Source: Stramonita haemastoma
Taxonomy: Eukaryota; Mollusca; Gastropoda; Neogastropoda; Muricidae
NCBI GenBank assembly: GCA_030674155.1
Contig: CM060337.1
Location: forward strand, 44,982,023 to 45,009,522
DNA length: 27,500 nucleotides
Direction: 5' to 3'
Shown here: piece after piece, positions 9,040 through 27,465 of the stretch
Layout of the letters: every line of letters begins with the position of its first letter
How positions within the stretch are numbered: position 1 is the first letter of the stretch
Position numbers and translations under genes: made by a program
Notes under the pieces: model-generated
The model's database searches: none
Told to the model about the DNA's origin: nothing
Seen by the model: the letters and a program-made list of their open reading frames with translations, nothing else

Positions 9040-9398
9040 ATTTTTCTTATGGAGTTAACACTGGTACCTACTCCCCTCCCCAAGTCTTTTGAATGAGACT
9101 ATCGAGTTCCCATCTGTGAATGCATGCAGAACATCTTGCACACACATTAAAACAGGTTCAGCCTTTTTTTTTTCCAGAAGAATAGGTCTTTGTGTGCTGG
9201 TGGGAATGGATGACAAAATGTAAAAAATGCATGCATGCTGGTGTGATGTCTAGACATCATCCCTGAAGCCGGAATACAGCTGCCTTAATGGTGGGTCAAA
9301 AACAGTCAGATACACAAAATCTCACCGTTGGTCAACCTTGAAGCTCTAGCTGAGGAACAAAAAAAAAAATTGTCATCATCATCATCATCATCATCATC
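9040..9398 (+). repeat. SINE family A', mosaic copy with a different 3' half
   Basis: The body matches family A ('gttaacactggtacc', 'gcagaacatcttgcacacac', 'gctggtgggaatgga'). The 3' half then differs: TAGACATCATCCCTG, AATCTCACCGTTGG and CTCTAGCTGAGGAA, ending before an (ATC)n run at 9371-9398. The same 3' half occurs at 10255-10370. Confidence 0.7.
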
Positions 9399-9630
9399 AA
9401 TCATAATGCCATAAAAGATAAAATTAAAAAAATTGGAACTTTTGTACCATGTTTAGGTTATGTGTTTCCAAAGAATGAATAAATGAATTAAAAAAATATT
9501 AAAAAAAGGTTATGCGTTTCAGTTACCCTCTGAAAAATGGATTGTGTGACCAAACTTGACTTTGTAAATGTTGTGTGTATGCTGAGGTCTGAGTGCATGC
9601 AATAGATTTTAAATGTTTCTAAAAAAAATA

Positions 9631-10385
9631 ATGGGGAGGAGGGGTGGCTAGTAGTCGAAGTGTATAGCTGGTGATCTGATGGCCTGGGTTTGAGCCTCTA
9701 CTGAGGCAGCCATTGCAGGGATTTTCCCCATGGATTTCATATCAGTACCAACTCCACTCCCCTCCCCTCCCCACTCACTCCCCAAAAGAAAAAAAAATCC
9801 ACTCTCCTAAAAGTCCTGTGGATGAGAGTTAGTTAAAAGTTAAAGTCTGTCCCGAGCCTAAGGCTCATCAGGCTGGTGCTTATCCCGGTTTCTGTGGCGT
9901 TGAGCGACTGAGAGTCATAGACTCCCCCTGGATAGGACGCCAGTCTATCGCAGGGTTAACCCCCAACACAAGGTTGGTACCCCTTTTACACCTGGGTGGG
10001 GTGAGAAAATAGCCGTAAAGTGCCTTTTCCAAGGGCACAACGCCATAGCTGAAAGCTGGGATCGAACCTGCAACCTTTAGATTACGAGTCCTACGCCCTA
10101 ACCACTAGACTACAGCGGTGGCTTTCCTGTGGATGAGACTACAACCTTAATGTTCTGTGTTCAAACGCACCCAGAACATCTTGCACAAACATTTCATAAA
10201 ACCAGGCCTTTTCATGCTGGTAGGAATGGATGACAAAACAAATGCTGACATATATAATGTTTAGACATCATCCCTGGAGTCAAATGTAGCTACCTTAAAG
10301 GTAGGCAAAAAACGGTCACACACGCAAAAATCTCACCATTGTTGAACTTCAAAGCTCTAACTGAGGACAGCGAATAAAAAACAAG
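9631..10385 (+). repeat. SINE family A', copy split by a family C SINE
   Basis: The left part (9631-9827) has a degraded tRNA-like start with B-box-like GGTTTGAGCCT and the body to 'cctgtggatgaga'. The right part (10125-10385) restarts at TCCTGTGGATGAGA and continues to the TAGACATCATCCCTGG / AATCTCACCATTG / AGCTCTAACTGAGG end. Confidence 0.8.
9828..10124 (-). mobile_element. SINE family C, full length, with 14-base target duplication
   Basis: Read on minus it starts AAGCCACCGCTGTAGTCTAG, has an anticodon-like CTCGTAA loop and a perfect B-box GGTTCGATCCC, and ends ...CGGGACAGACTTTAAC. TCCTGTGGATGAGA is present at 9814-9827 and 10125-10138, the expected target-site duplication, so this is an insertion into an older A' SINE. 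Confidence 0.93.
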
Positions 10386-10607
10386 CGAGGGGGGTGGGGG
10401 GTGGGGGTGGGGGTTCTAAAAGATACTCCTGTGGCTGATGATAGTTTTCAGTTTTCCAATGTCCAGCCAGTACATGTTGTGGTGGTTGGGTGTTCCTCAG
10501 CTTAACCCACACCCTGAGGGTCACACAGCATACACACCTGTCTCACTCATCTCCCTTGAGAATCACTGAGAGACTGTGATTACATTCCACACTGCAGGAG
10601 GTTTTTC
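10386..10607. other. Intergenic, no feature recognised
   Basis: A GGGGGTGGGG-rich stretch at 10389-10413, then unique sequence. Confidence 0.45.
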
Positions 10608-10895
10608 TGGGACGGGATAGCTCAGTGGACAGAGCGCTCGCTTTCCCCAAGCTAGGGTTAAGTAGCATTGAGCGTGGTTACCAAGTGGATCGGTGACCAC
10701 TTACGCGCCTTGGCTTCAGTACAGTCCCCCTGTTTACCCAGCTGTAAATGGGTTTCTGCCCTCTTTAGGGTCAGGGAAGGTAAAGCAGCGAGGGAGAGGA
10801 GATGGGCACCGCCCTCAATACACTGGCCCCTAGAGAAGCCAAGGCTTTGATGCCTCGCACCCCTATGACCACGTAGGTTATTGGACACCTTCACC
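10608..10895 (+). repeat. SINE family B, full length
   Basis: The head GGGACGGGATAGCTCAGTGG carries an A-box TAGCTCAGTGG; the body has 'cagctgtaaatgggt', 'gggtcagggaaggtaaagc' and 'ccctagagaagccaaggc'. It ends near 'gttattggacaccttcacctttt'. Minus-strand copies lie at 12283-12572, 19927-20206 and 27290-27465. Confidence 0.8.
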
Positions 10896-11094
10896 TTTTC
10901 TGAGAAGTTTTAATGTATCTATAACTCTTTTCCAGTACCTTGCCATATAGCCGAGGAAGCTTTTTAAAATTTACAAATCAATACTTAGTCATTTAATTTA
11001 CACATTCATCATTTATCACAGTGCGTACAAACTCCTTTATTTGACAAATTCATCACATAACCCTCACATAACCCAACTGGATTAGTTTACAAAT

Positions 11095-11437
11095 CTATTT
11101 ATTTGTTTATTCTTTTATTTCAAGGATAATGAAATCAGCACTCATGTGCTTTTTTATATTCAGTCCCCATGAGTATGTAGTTTTGTAAATGTTGTCATCT
11201 GTTCCCACTGGCACACAATGGCCTATTCTTACGAAAAGCGGAACAGGATTTAACATATGTGCAAGATATTCTGCGTGCCTTTGCACACAGTGCCTTGGTT
11301 TAAAGTCTCATCTGAAGGACTTTTGGGGAGAGCAAAGTCAGCACTAATGTTAACTCCAGAGGAAAAATCCCCTCAATATTGAAACTGGGTTGCCAAATTG
11401 CAAGCGCAATGTTCTGACCACTAGGCTGTCCCGTCCC
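11095..11437 (-). repeat. SINE family A, near full length
   Basis: On minus it starts GGGACGGGACAGCCTAGTGG and ends in an A/T-rich tail (AATAAACAAATAAAT). The body matches 2576-2978 throughout. Confidence 0.8.
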
Positions 11438-11460
11438 CATCATCATACAACACAGGTATA

Positions 11461-11632
11461 CGGTTAAAGTTAAAGTCTGTCCCGAGCCTACGGCTCATCA
11501 GGCCGGTGCTTATCCCAGTTTCTGTAGCGTTAAGCGACTGAGAGTCATAGACTCCCCCCTGGATAGGACGCCAGTCGCAAGATTAACCCCCAACACAAGG
11601 TTGGTACCCCTTTTACACCTGGGTGGGGTGAG
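11461..11632 (-). mobile_element. SINE family C, 5'-truncated, with 9-base duplication
   Basis: Only the 3' half of family C is present; the tRNA head is missing. ACAGGTATA flanks it at 11452-11460 and 11633-11641, so the truncation was probably present at insertion rather than caused by later deletion. A few internal bases are also lost at 'ccagtcgcaag' relative to the other copies. Confidence 0.8.
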
Positions 11633-11635
11633 ACA

Positions 11636-12282
11636 GGTATATAGGAAGTCATTCAATTTACAAATCCATACACACAACATGTGAATACATATCTACACAG
11701 GAGTATTTAATTTACAAATCCATACATACAACATTTGTTGAATTCATATCCACACAGGGGTATTTCACTTACAAATCCATACACACAACAGGAGCCCAAT
11801 ACATATCCACAACATGTGTTCAATACATATCCACACAGGGGTATTTCACTTACAAATCCATTCACACAACATGTGTTGAATACATATCCACACAGGAGTT
11901 TTTAATTTACAAATCCATACACACAACATTATTAATACATATCCACACAGGAGTATTTCATCTATAAATCTATACACACAACATGCATTTATACATATCC
12001 ACACAGGGATATTTCCCTTACAAATCCATGCCACAACATGCGTTCATACATATCCACACAAGAGTATTTCATTTACAAATCCATACACACATGTGTTGAA
12101 TACATATCAATACATGGGTATTTATTTTACAAATCCATACACACAAGTCAACATGTGTTGAATATATATCAACACAGGAGTATTTCATTTACAAATCCAT
12201 ACACACAACATTATTCATACATATCCACATAGTATTTCATTTACAAATCCATACACACAACATGTACTCATAGATTCCACAC
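11636..12282. repeat. ~57-bp tandem array, about 11 copies
   Basis: The unit contains TTTACAAATCCATACACACA, ACATGTGTTGAATACATATC and CACACAGGAGTATTTCA. Copies are diverged, with indels and spacing from about 54 to 80. The array starts exactly where the truncated SINE C ends and stops where SINE B begins. Confidence 0.9.
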
Positions 12283-12572
12283 AGGTAAAGGTGTCCCATA
12301 ACCTGTGTGGTCGTAGGGGAGCAAGGCATCAGAGACCTCAGCTTCTCTAGGGACCAGCATATTGAGGGTGGCGCCCATCTCCTCTCCCTCGCTGCTTTAC
12401 CTTCCCTGACCCTAAAGAGGGCAGGTGTCCATTTACAGCTGGGTGAAATGGGGGACTGCACTGAAGCGAAGAGCGCAAAAAGTCACCCATCCACTTGGTA
12501 ACCAAGCTTGATGCTGCTTAACCTTAGCTTGAGGAAAGCAAGTGCTCTGACCACTGAGCTATCCCGTCCCCT
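12283..12572 (-). repeat. SINE family B, full length
   Basis: Minus-strand head GGGACGGGATAGCTCAGTGG ends at 12572 and the 'aggtaaaggtgtcccataac' end is at 12283. The body aligns with 10608-10895. Confidence 0.85.
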
Positions 12573-12966
12573 TTATGGGATGGGAGAATGGGAGACCAGC
12601 CTCTAAATGATAGCAGATATTTCTTCTTTTTTTGTGTACAAAAAATCAGATTTTGACGTACAAAATCATATTTCTATTTTCTCCAGAAAAATAGAGGATC
12701 CACATGTCTGGGTTAGTCTGGATAGTGTCATACACTGCTTGATAAAATTCCAAACATCTGTTTAAAGTCACAATAACTATTTTGTAATATATACACATGA
12801 TATCAGGCACAAGAGCAACCAAATCCAAACGATAAATCTTCATGCTAAGATGTTTTGCCAAAATCTGTTTGTAATGAAGACATAATAACAACATTGCTGT
12901 TTAGACACCAGGCACTCTCTGACTCTCTGTCCATCCACCAACGGCTCTTGCATCCTCTGTTGTCCA
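12573..12966 (-). other. ECHS1 3' untranslated/downstream region
   Basis: AT-rich non-repetitive sequence after the ECHS1 stop. I could not find a canonical AATAAA on minus here, so the polyadenylation site is unplaced. A minus open frame at 12646-12894 has no recognisable protein. Confidence 0.4.
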
Positions 12967-21497
<8,531 letters not shown>

Positions 21498-21552
21498 GTT
21501 GAATCAAGTTGAGCAATATGTTGGACCGGAACAGAAATGTAAAGTATAGGCC

Positions 21553-21669
21553 GTGTGTTTATTTATTTATTTATTCTTTTATATCGAGGATAATGGAATA
21601 AGCACTCTTGTATATTTTTACATCCAGTCCCCGTGTGTGTGCAGCCTTGTAAATCTTTTCATCTGTTCC

Positions 21670-21672
<3 letters not shown>
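21553..21672 (-). repeat. SINE family A, 3' part, ending in a (TG)n tract
   Basis: (TTTA)n tail, 'tcgaggataatggaataagc' and 'catccagtccccgtgtgtg'; the copy breaks off at 'catctgttcccatg' where (TG)n starts. Confidence 0.75.
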
Positions 21673-21732
<60 letters not shown>

Positions 21733-21740
21733 GTGTGTGA
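21672..21740. repeat. (TG)n microsatellite
   Basis: About 30 units of TG. Confidence 0.95.
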
Positions 21741-21763
21741 GGGGGGGCGTGTATGTGTGGTTC

Positions 21764-21798
21764 TTCAGTTTAATGTCTATTCACATAAGTGATATTAG
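21764..21798 (-). repeat. Retroelement 3' tail, inverted copy
   Basis: 'cttcagtttaatgtc' and 'taagtgatatta' are the reverse complement of the tail seen at 1787 and 20345. Confidence 0.5.
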
Positions 21799-21803
21799 AC
21801 CCA

Positions 21804-21806
<3 letters not shown>

Positions 21807-21891
<85 letters not shown>
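21807..21891. repeat. (GA)n microsatellite, 85 bases
   Basis: Uninterrupted GA, adjoining the 3' end of the LINE fragment. On the LINE's strand it reads (TC)n. Confidence 0.95.
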
Positions 21892-22737
<846 letters not shown>

Positions 22738-22744
22738 CATTTTG

Positions 22745-22984
22745 TTCTTATCTATATATTTACTTATTCTGTTATTTCAAAGATAATGGGACAAGCACCC
22801 CCATGCCTTTTTTTTTTTTTTTTTACATTCAGTTCCTGTGTGTATGCAGTTTTGTCACTTTTTCATCCATTACAGCCAGCGCACAATGGCCTACACTTCC
22901 AAAAAGCAGAACAGGTTTTAAGGTGAGCACAATATGTTCAGTGCATTTGCTCACAGGACCTCAGTTTATAGTCTCATTGGAAAG

Positions 22985-22987
<3 letters not shown>
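22745..22987 (-). repeat. SINE family A, partial, ending in (TG)n
   Basis: Tail and body match family A with divergence ('aaagataatgggacaagcac', 'cacaatggcctacac', 'gtttatagtctcattgg'). It stops at the 'gaaagact' position where (TG)n begins. Confidence 0.7.
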
Positions 22988-23074
<87 letters not shown>

Positions 23075-23140
23075 CGCACACGCACGCGCGCGAGTGCATG
23101 TGTGTGTGTGTGTGGCTGTGGCTGTCTGTGTGTGACTCTG

Positions 23141-23214
<74 letters not shown>
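22988..23214. repeat. Two long (TG)n tracts
   Basis: 22988-23068 and 23143-23212, separated by a CACACGCACGCGCG segment and TGGCTGTGGCTG. Confidence 0.95.
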
Positions 23215-23215
<1 letters not shown>

Positions 23216-23373
23216 AGTTGCAGTCTTCTATTCATCTTCTCGATTATTTGAGGTTCATTTTTCCAGATGCTTTTTCCCATTTTGTTTCATTTCTATTCAG
23301 GTTGTACTTGTTTTTTAAAACATGTTAGAGAAATCAATAAGTTTGTAATTTTATGCTGTTTTTGCACATCAAG

Positions 23374-23376
<3 letters not shown>

Positions 23377-23433
<57 letters not shown>

Positions 23434-23466
23434 GATATATATATGTATGTATGTATATATATATAC
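23377..23466. repeat. (CA)n followed by (TA)n/(TATG)n
   Basis: CA 23377-23431, then TATATATATGTATGTATG to 23466. Confidence 0.9.
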
Positions 23467-23469
23467 AAA

Positions 23470-24535
23470 ATGTATGTATGGCAGGGTCAGGATGTATGTA
23501 TGGCAGGGGTTTTATTTTATTTAATTCATTTTTATTTTATTCTTTGATATCAAGGATAATGGGATAAGCATTCATGTGTTTTTTTCATCCAGTCCCCGAG
23601 TGTTTGCAGTTGTGTAAATATTGTCATCTGTTCCCACCGGCACACAATGGCCTACTCTTACGAAAAGCGTAAGAGTAGGTCAGGGTGTATGTATGGCAGG
23701 GTCAGGATGTATGGCAGGGACAAGATGTATGTATGGCAGAGTCAGGATGTATGTATGGCAGAGTCAGGATGTATGTATGGCAGAGTCAGGATGTATGTAT
23801 GGCAGAGTCAGGATGTATGTATGGCAGAGTCAGGATGTATGTATGGCAGTCAGGATGGATGTATGGCAGGGTCAGGATGTATGGCAGGGTCAGGATGTAT
23901 GTATGGCAGAGTCTGGATGTATGTATGGCAGTCAGGATGGATGTATGGCAGGGTCAGGATGTATGTATGGCAGGGTCAGGATGTATGTAGGGCAGGGTCA
24001 GGATGGATGTAGGGCAGAGTCAGGATGTATGTATGGCAGGGTCAGGATGTATGTAGGGCAGGGTCAGGATGTATGTAGGGCAGGGTCAGGATGTATGTAG
24101 GGCAGGGTCAGGATGGATGTAGGGCAGGGTCAGGATGTATGTAGGGCAGGGTCAGGATGGATGTAGGGCAGGGTCAGGATGTATGTAGGGCAGGGTCAGG
24201 ATGTATGTAGGGCAGGGTCAGGATGGATGTAGGGCAGGGTCAGGATGGATGGATGGCAGGGTCAGGATGTATGTATGGCAGAGTCAGGATGTATGTATGG
24301 CAGAGTCAGGATGGATGTATGGCAGAGTCAGGATGGATGTATGGCAGAGTCAGGATGGATGTATGGCAGAGTCAGGATGGATGTATGGCAGAGTCAGGAT
24401 AGATGTATGGCAGTCAGGATGGATGTATGGCAGAGTCAGGATGGATGTATGGCAGGGTCAGGATGTATGTAGGGCAGGGTATGGATGGATGTATGGCAGG
24501 GTATGGATGTATGTATGGCAGGGTCAGAAAACATG
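23470..24535 (+). repeat. 22-bp tandem array, about 40 copies, split by a SINE
   Basis: Unit GGCAGGGTCAGGATGTATGTAT with variants GGCAGAGTC, GGATGGATG, TAGGGCAGG and an 18-base version. Two units lie left of the SINE (23470-23507), the rest from 23678 on. The variants are clustered: GAGTC in 23730-23850 and 24280-24440, TAGGGCAGG in 23985-24240, indicating local homogenisation. The period is not a multiple of three, yet all plus frames stay open, so the long frames here are artefacts. Confidence 0.95.
23511..23679 (-). repeat. SINE family A fragment inside the 22-bp array, with fold-back end
   Basis: T-rich tail, 'tcaaggataatgggataagc', 'catccagtccccgagtg' and 'cacaatggcctactcttacg'. The body stops at AAAAG; the next 12 bases (23668-23679) are the exact reverse complement of 23651-23662. 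Confidence 0.8.
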
Positions 24536-24549
24536 CATGGAAGAGTGAG

Positions 24550-25307
24550 TGTGTGTGTTTCAAAATCAGACAAATGAGACCACAGACTTCTGTTTCATTT
24601 TTCCAAATTTATTTTTTCACCATGCTCATTCTTTCTTCAAAATGCATTTTTTCTTGCATTGCATATCACAGAAAATCATACACACATACATACATGAATA
24701 CACACATAGTATACAGCTGTTTATAACATGGATGATGGACGGAATGTGGATTTTATTTTATCACATAAATAGACAATGGCAAATGACTGGGATGATGTTC
24801 TAGATATGGTCTATATGCTGCTTTTTTTTTCTTCTTTATTTTGTAAAATGAAATTGCAGCATGAAAAGCTTTCAGAACAATACTCTGACTTGCAACAAAT
24901 GCATGTGGAAAGCCTGACCACAAAGAAGAAAACTTAAGATAAAGGAACAAAGCAGAAAACTGTTTTTACTGAAACATCTGAATAAAAACATTAGGAACCA
25001 AAACATAGGAAAAACTACCATAATCATCGCACACAAGGGGGTGGAGTTTACTTCATTTCTCAAAACCTCTTTATGGTTGTTTTTTTTTAATGAACAGTTT
25101 ACATTATGCAGTACTTATGTCAAGGATTATATGGCAGTCAAAAATTGTATTTAAAAACTGGCTGAAGATAACCAACACATATCATACAAATAAATATCAG
25201 ATTTGCAAAAATCTACCTCAGATATCAGTCACAATAAATATCAGTTCTAGACAGTATTTACATAGCCAACATACGTCTTTCTCATTCTGTGCCTCTACTT
25301 TTTGTAT

Positions 25308-25309
<2 letters not shown>
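24550..25309. other. Intergenic, AT-rich, no feature recognised
   Basis: Non-repetitive sequence between the 22-bp array and the CA tracts. Open frames are short and lack splice signals or recognisable protein. Confidence 0.45.

Positions 25310-25372
<63 letters not shown>
25310..25372. repeat. (CA)n microsatellite
   Basis: About 28 CA units. Confidence 0.95.
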
Positions 25373-25373
<1 letters not shown>

Positions 25374-25391
25374 ATAAACTGCCTGTTCTCA

Positions 25392-25474
25392 GAGACAAAA
25401 TTGACAAAACTGCATATACACAAGGACTGGATGTGCTTATTCCATTATCCTCCAAATAAAAGAATAAAAAGAAA

Positions 25475-25475
<1 letters not shown>
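25392..25475 (+). repeat. SINE family A, 3' end, between two (CA)n tracts
   Basis: 'gacaaaattgacaaaactgcat', 'caaggactggatgtgcttattccattatcct' and an AAATAAAAGAATAAAAAG tail; about 15 bases of the usual sequence are missing before 'gtgcttattcc'. Confidence 0.7.
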
Positions 25476-25476
<1 letters not shown>

Positions 25477-25559
<83 letters not shown>

Positions 25560-25581
25560 GCACCCACGCACACATACACGT

Positions 25582-25657
<76 letters not shown>
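25477..25657. repeat. Long (CA)n tract
   Basis: Two CA blocks separated by TCACACGCACCCACGC and a TACACG interruption. Confidence 0.95.
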
Positions 25658-25659
<2 letters not shown>

Positions 25660-26074
25660 CTCCATCTTTCCCCCCCACCCCCATCTCCCTCTCAATCTCT
25701 CTAAACATACCAAGACATTTCCCTCACTAAAAAGACATAGCTGCTTTAGTACTGTACAGAGCCACCTAACAAAACAAAAAAAACCCCCAGTTACCGTTAT
25801 AATAACAAAATCACTTCATCACTGCTGCATAAAAAACATTTTTTTTAAAAAATCTGACAAGTATCACTATATCCATGCTTTCTTCAAGTCAAGATTTCAG
25901 TCACACTAACTTTTGCATGTCAACCAAAAGCAAAGAACCATCCCCAAAAGTTGTACAAAAATACAAAATCTCAGCTCATCTAAATCAAAATAACCCCCCT
26001 GAAACCCCCCCCCCCCCCCCCCAAAAAAAAACAACAAAAACAAACCCAAACCCAACATACTACAACATTCTGTA
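25658..26074 (-). other. 3' flank / 3' UTR of the tectonic-like gene
   Basis: Unique sequence with a C-run of about 18 at 26006. I could not place a polyadenylation signal confidently. Confidence 0.4.
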
Positions 26075-26296
26075 TCACAACGTCCCCCACAGCACCAAAA
26101 GTAAAGGGCAGAAAGCCAAGAGGATGGGAGTGGGAGCAGAGGCCCCTGAAATGAAGGGATAGAAAAAATCGTAGGGCAGCTTGGCCAGGAAGATGGGTGC
26201 TTCCCCTTGAGCTCGTTCCGCCGGTTTGCTGACATCAATGAAGGCCACAGAGGCGCTGACCTCCACTGGCTGGTTGAACTCTCCGGTCAGTGTGGG
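26075..26296 (-). CDS. Tectonic-like gene, last exon
   Basis: Encodes 73 residues starting PTLTGEFNQPVEVSASVAFI and ending LLLVLWGTL with TGA at 26077-26075. Hydrophobic tail of about 16 residues. Confidence 0.75.
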   Translation of the reverse strand, partial: PTLTGEFNQPVEVSASVAFIDVSKPAERAQGEAPIFLAKLPYDFFYPFISGASAPTPILLAFCPLLLVLWGTL

Positions 26297-26519
26297 CTGT
26301 TGGCAAACAGCCATTGGTCAGATTCATATCGAGGCTTGATTTTGATTGGTTGAGGATATTTATGTTGAAAAATGTTTGCAGAGTGTGTGTGTGTGTGGTG
26401 TGTAGTGTGTGTGTGGTGTGTGTGTGTGTAGTGAGTAGTGTGTGTGTCAAATCAAATCAAATCAAATCAAATTTTTATTTTCAGATGGCACATTGAATAA
26501 GCTTTGATTTGCTTTTTTC

Positions 26520-26599
<80 letters not shown>

Positions 26600-26608
26600 T
26601 GTAGTGAG

Positions 26609-26686
<78 letters not shown>

Positions 26687-26910
26687 AAATCTACACACAT
26701 TGAGTAAGATCAAGATACTGAAATTTCTGCATATACTGTAATCTGGTAAATTGTCAGATCTTTAACCTGTCTTTGCTCAACCCAGAGCCAGGCAGAATCA
26801 CCACAGACACAGACACACAGACACAGACACAGACACAGACACACATGCAAGAAATAAATAAAACAAATCCCAAACTCCCTTAACAAACAACCAAACAAAA
26901 TAAACATTCA

Positions 26911-26999
<89 letters not shown>

Positions 27000-27266
27000 C
27001 ACACACACACAAGCAAACACATTACTAAACATAAACACACCCACGACGCAACCCCCCACAAACAAACAAACAAACCAACATACATACAGCCCTCACAGCC
27101 ACTCTCTCTTTCTTACCCTGATCTGCACAGCTTTGGGAGAATCGTAGAGGTAGGAGACGGCAATGATTTTAGCCTGAGGGTTGACCAGCGCCCCGATGTT
27201 GGCGTACAGGATCTGAATATGCATGCCCAGAGACAGCTGACAGCTGGCCGTGCCAGAGGAGGGTGT
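26075..27266 (-). CDS. Tectonic-like protein, last two exons (3' end of gene)
   Basis: Exons 27266-27117 and 26296-26075 join in phase 0 (donor GTAAGA, acceptor TTGCCAACAG). The 123 residues include LGMHIQILYANIGALVNPQA, KIIAVSYLYDSPKAVQIR, GEFNQPVEVSASVAFIDVSK and IFLAKLPYDFFYPF, then a C-terminal hydrophobic run PILLAFCPLLLVLW. The repeated 'ILYAN.G...NPQ..I' and 'V.F.D...(L)PYDFFYPF' features resemble the tectonic (TCTN1-3) C-terminal domain of the ciliary transition-zone complex; this is from memory, not a search. The hydrophobic tail would fit a single-pass anchor or GPI signal. The rest of the gene lies beyond the right edge. It is upstream of, and codirectional with, ECHS1, about 4.6 kb away. 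Confidence 0.6.
26380..26690. repeat. (TG)n tracts with an embedded retroelement end
   Basis: TG at 26382-26446, then (CAAAT)5 at 26448-26472 and ATTTTTATTTTCAGATGGCA, then TG at 26522-26592 and 26610-26684. On minus the middle piece reads GAAAATAAAAATTTGATTTG, a LINE-type 3' end with (TTTGA)n. The motif TGGTGTGTGTGTAGTGAGTAG occurs on both sides. In the tectonic-like gene's last intron. Confidence 0.75.
26800..26845. repeat. (ACAGAC)n / (CA)n short array
   Basis: ACAGAC hexamers, about 6 copies, in the last intron of the tectonic-like gene. Confidence 0.85.
26908..27012. repeat. (CA)n tract with CCA interruptions
   Basis: Nearly pure CA with three interruptions. Confidence 0.95.
27117..27266 (-). 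CDS. Tectonic-like gene, penultimate exon
   Basis: Acceptor TTGTTTCAG and donor GTAAGA; 50 codons, TPSSGTASCQLSLGMHIQIL through SPKAVQIR. Confidence 0.8.
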
Positions 27267-27289
27267 CTGAAACAACAAAAAAGGTATAA

Positions 27290-27465
27290 GGTAAAGGTGT
27301 CCCATAATCTGTATGGTCATAGGGGAGCAAAGCATCAGAGACCTCAGCTTCTCATGGGGCCAGCATGTTGAGGGCAGTGCCGCCATCTCCTCTCCCTCGC
27401 TGCTTTACCTTCCCGACCCTAAAAAGGGCAGGTACCCATTTGCAGTTGGGTGAACTGGGGGGACT
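27290..27465 (-). repeat. SINE family B, 3' half
   Basis: 'aggtaaaggtgtcccataatc', 'ctcagcttctc', 'ccctcgctgctttaccttccc', 'gcaggtacccatttgcag'. It breaks off at 'gactgtattg' before a GTATGTATGTG tract, so the tRNA head is missing. Confidence 0.75.

Noticed and set aside
23621..24548. Long plus frames of MYVWQGQDVC type
   Set aside because: 22-bp array; all three plus frames are open because the frame rotates through the same sequence.
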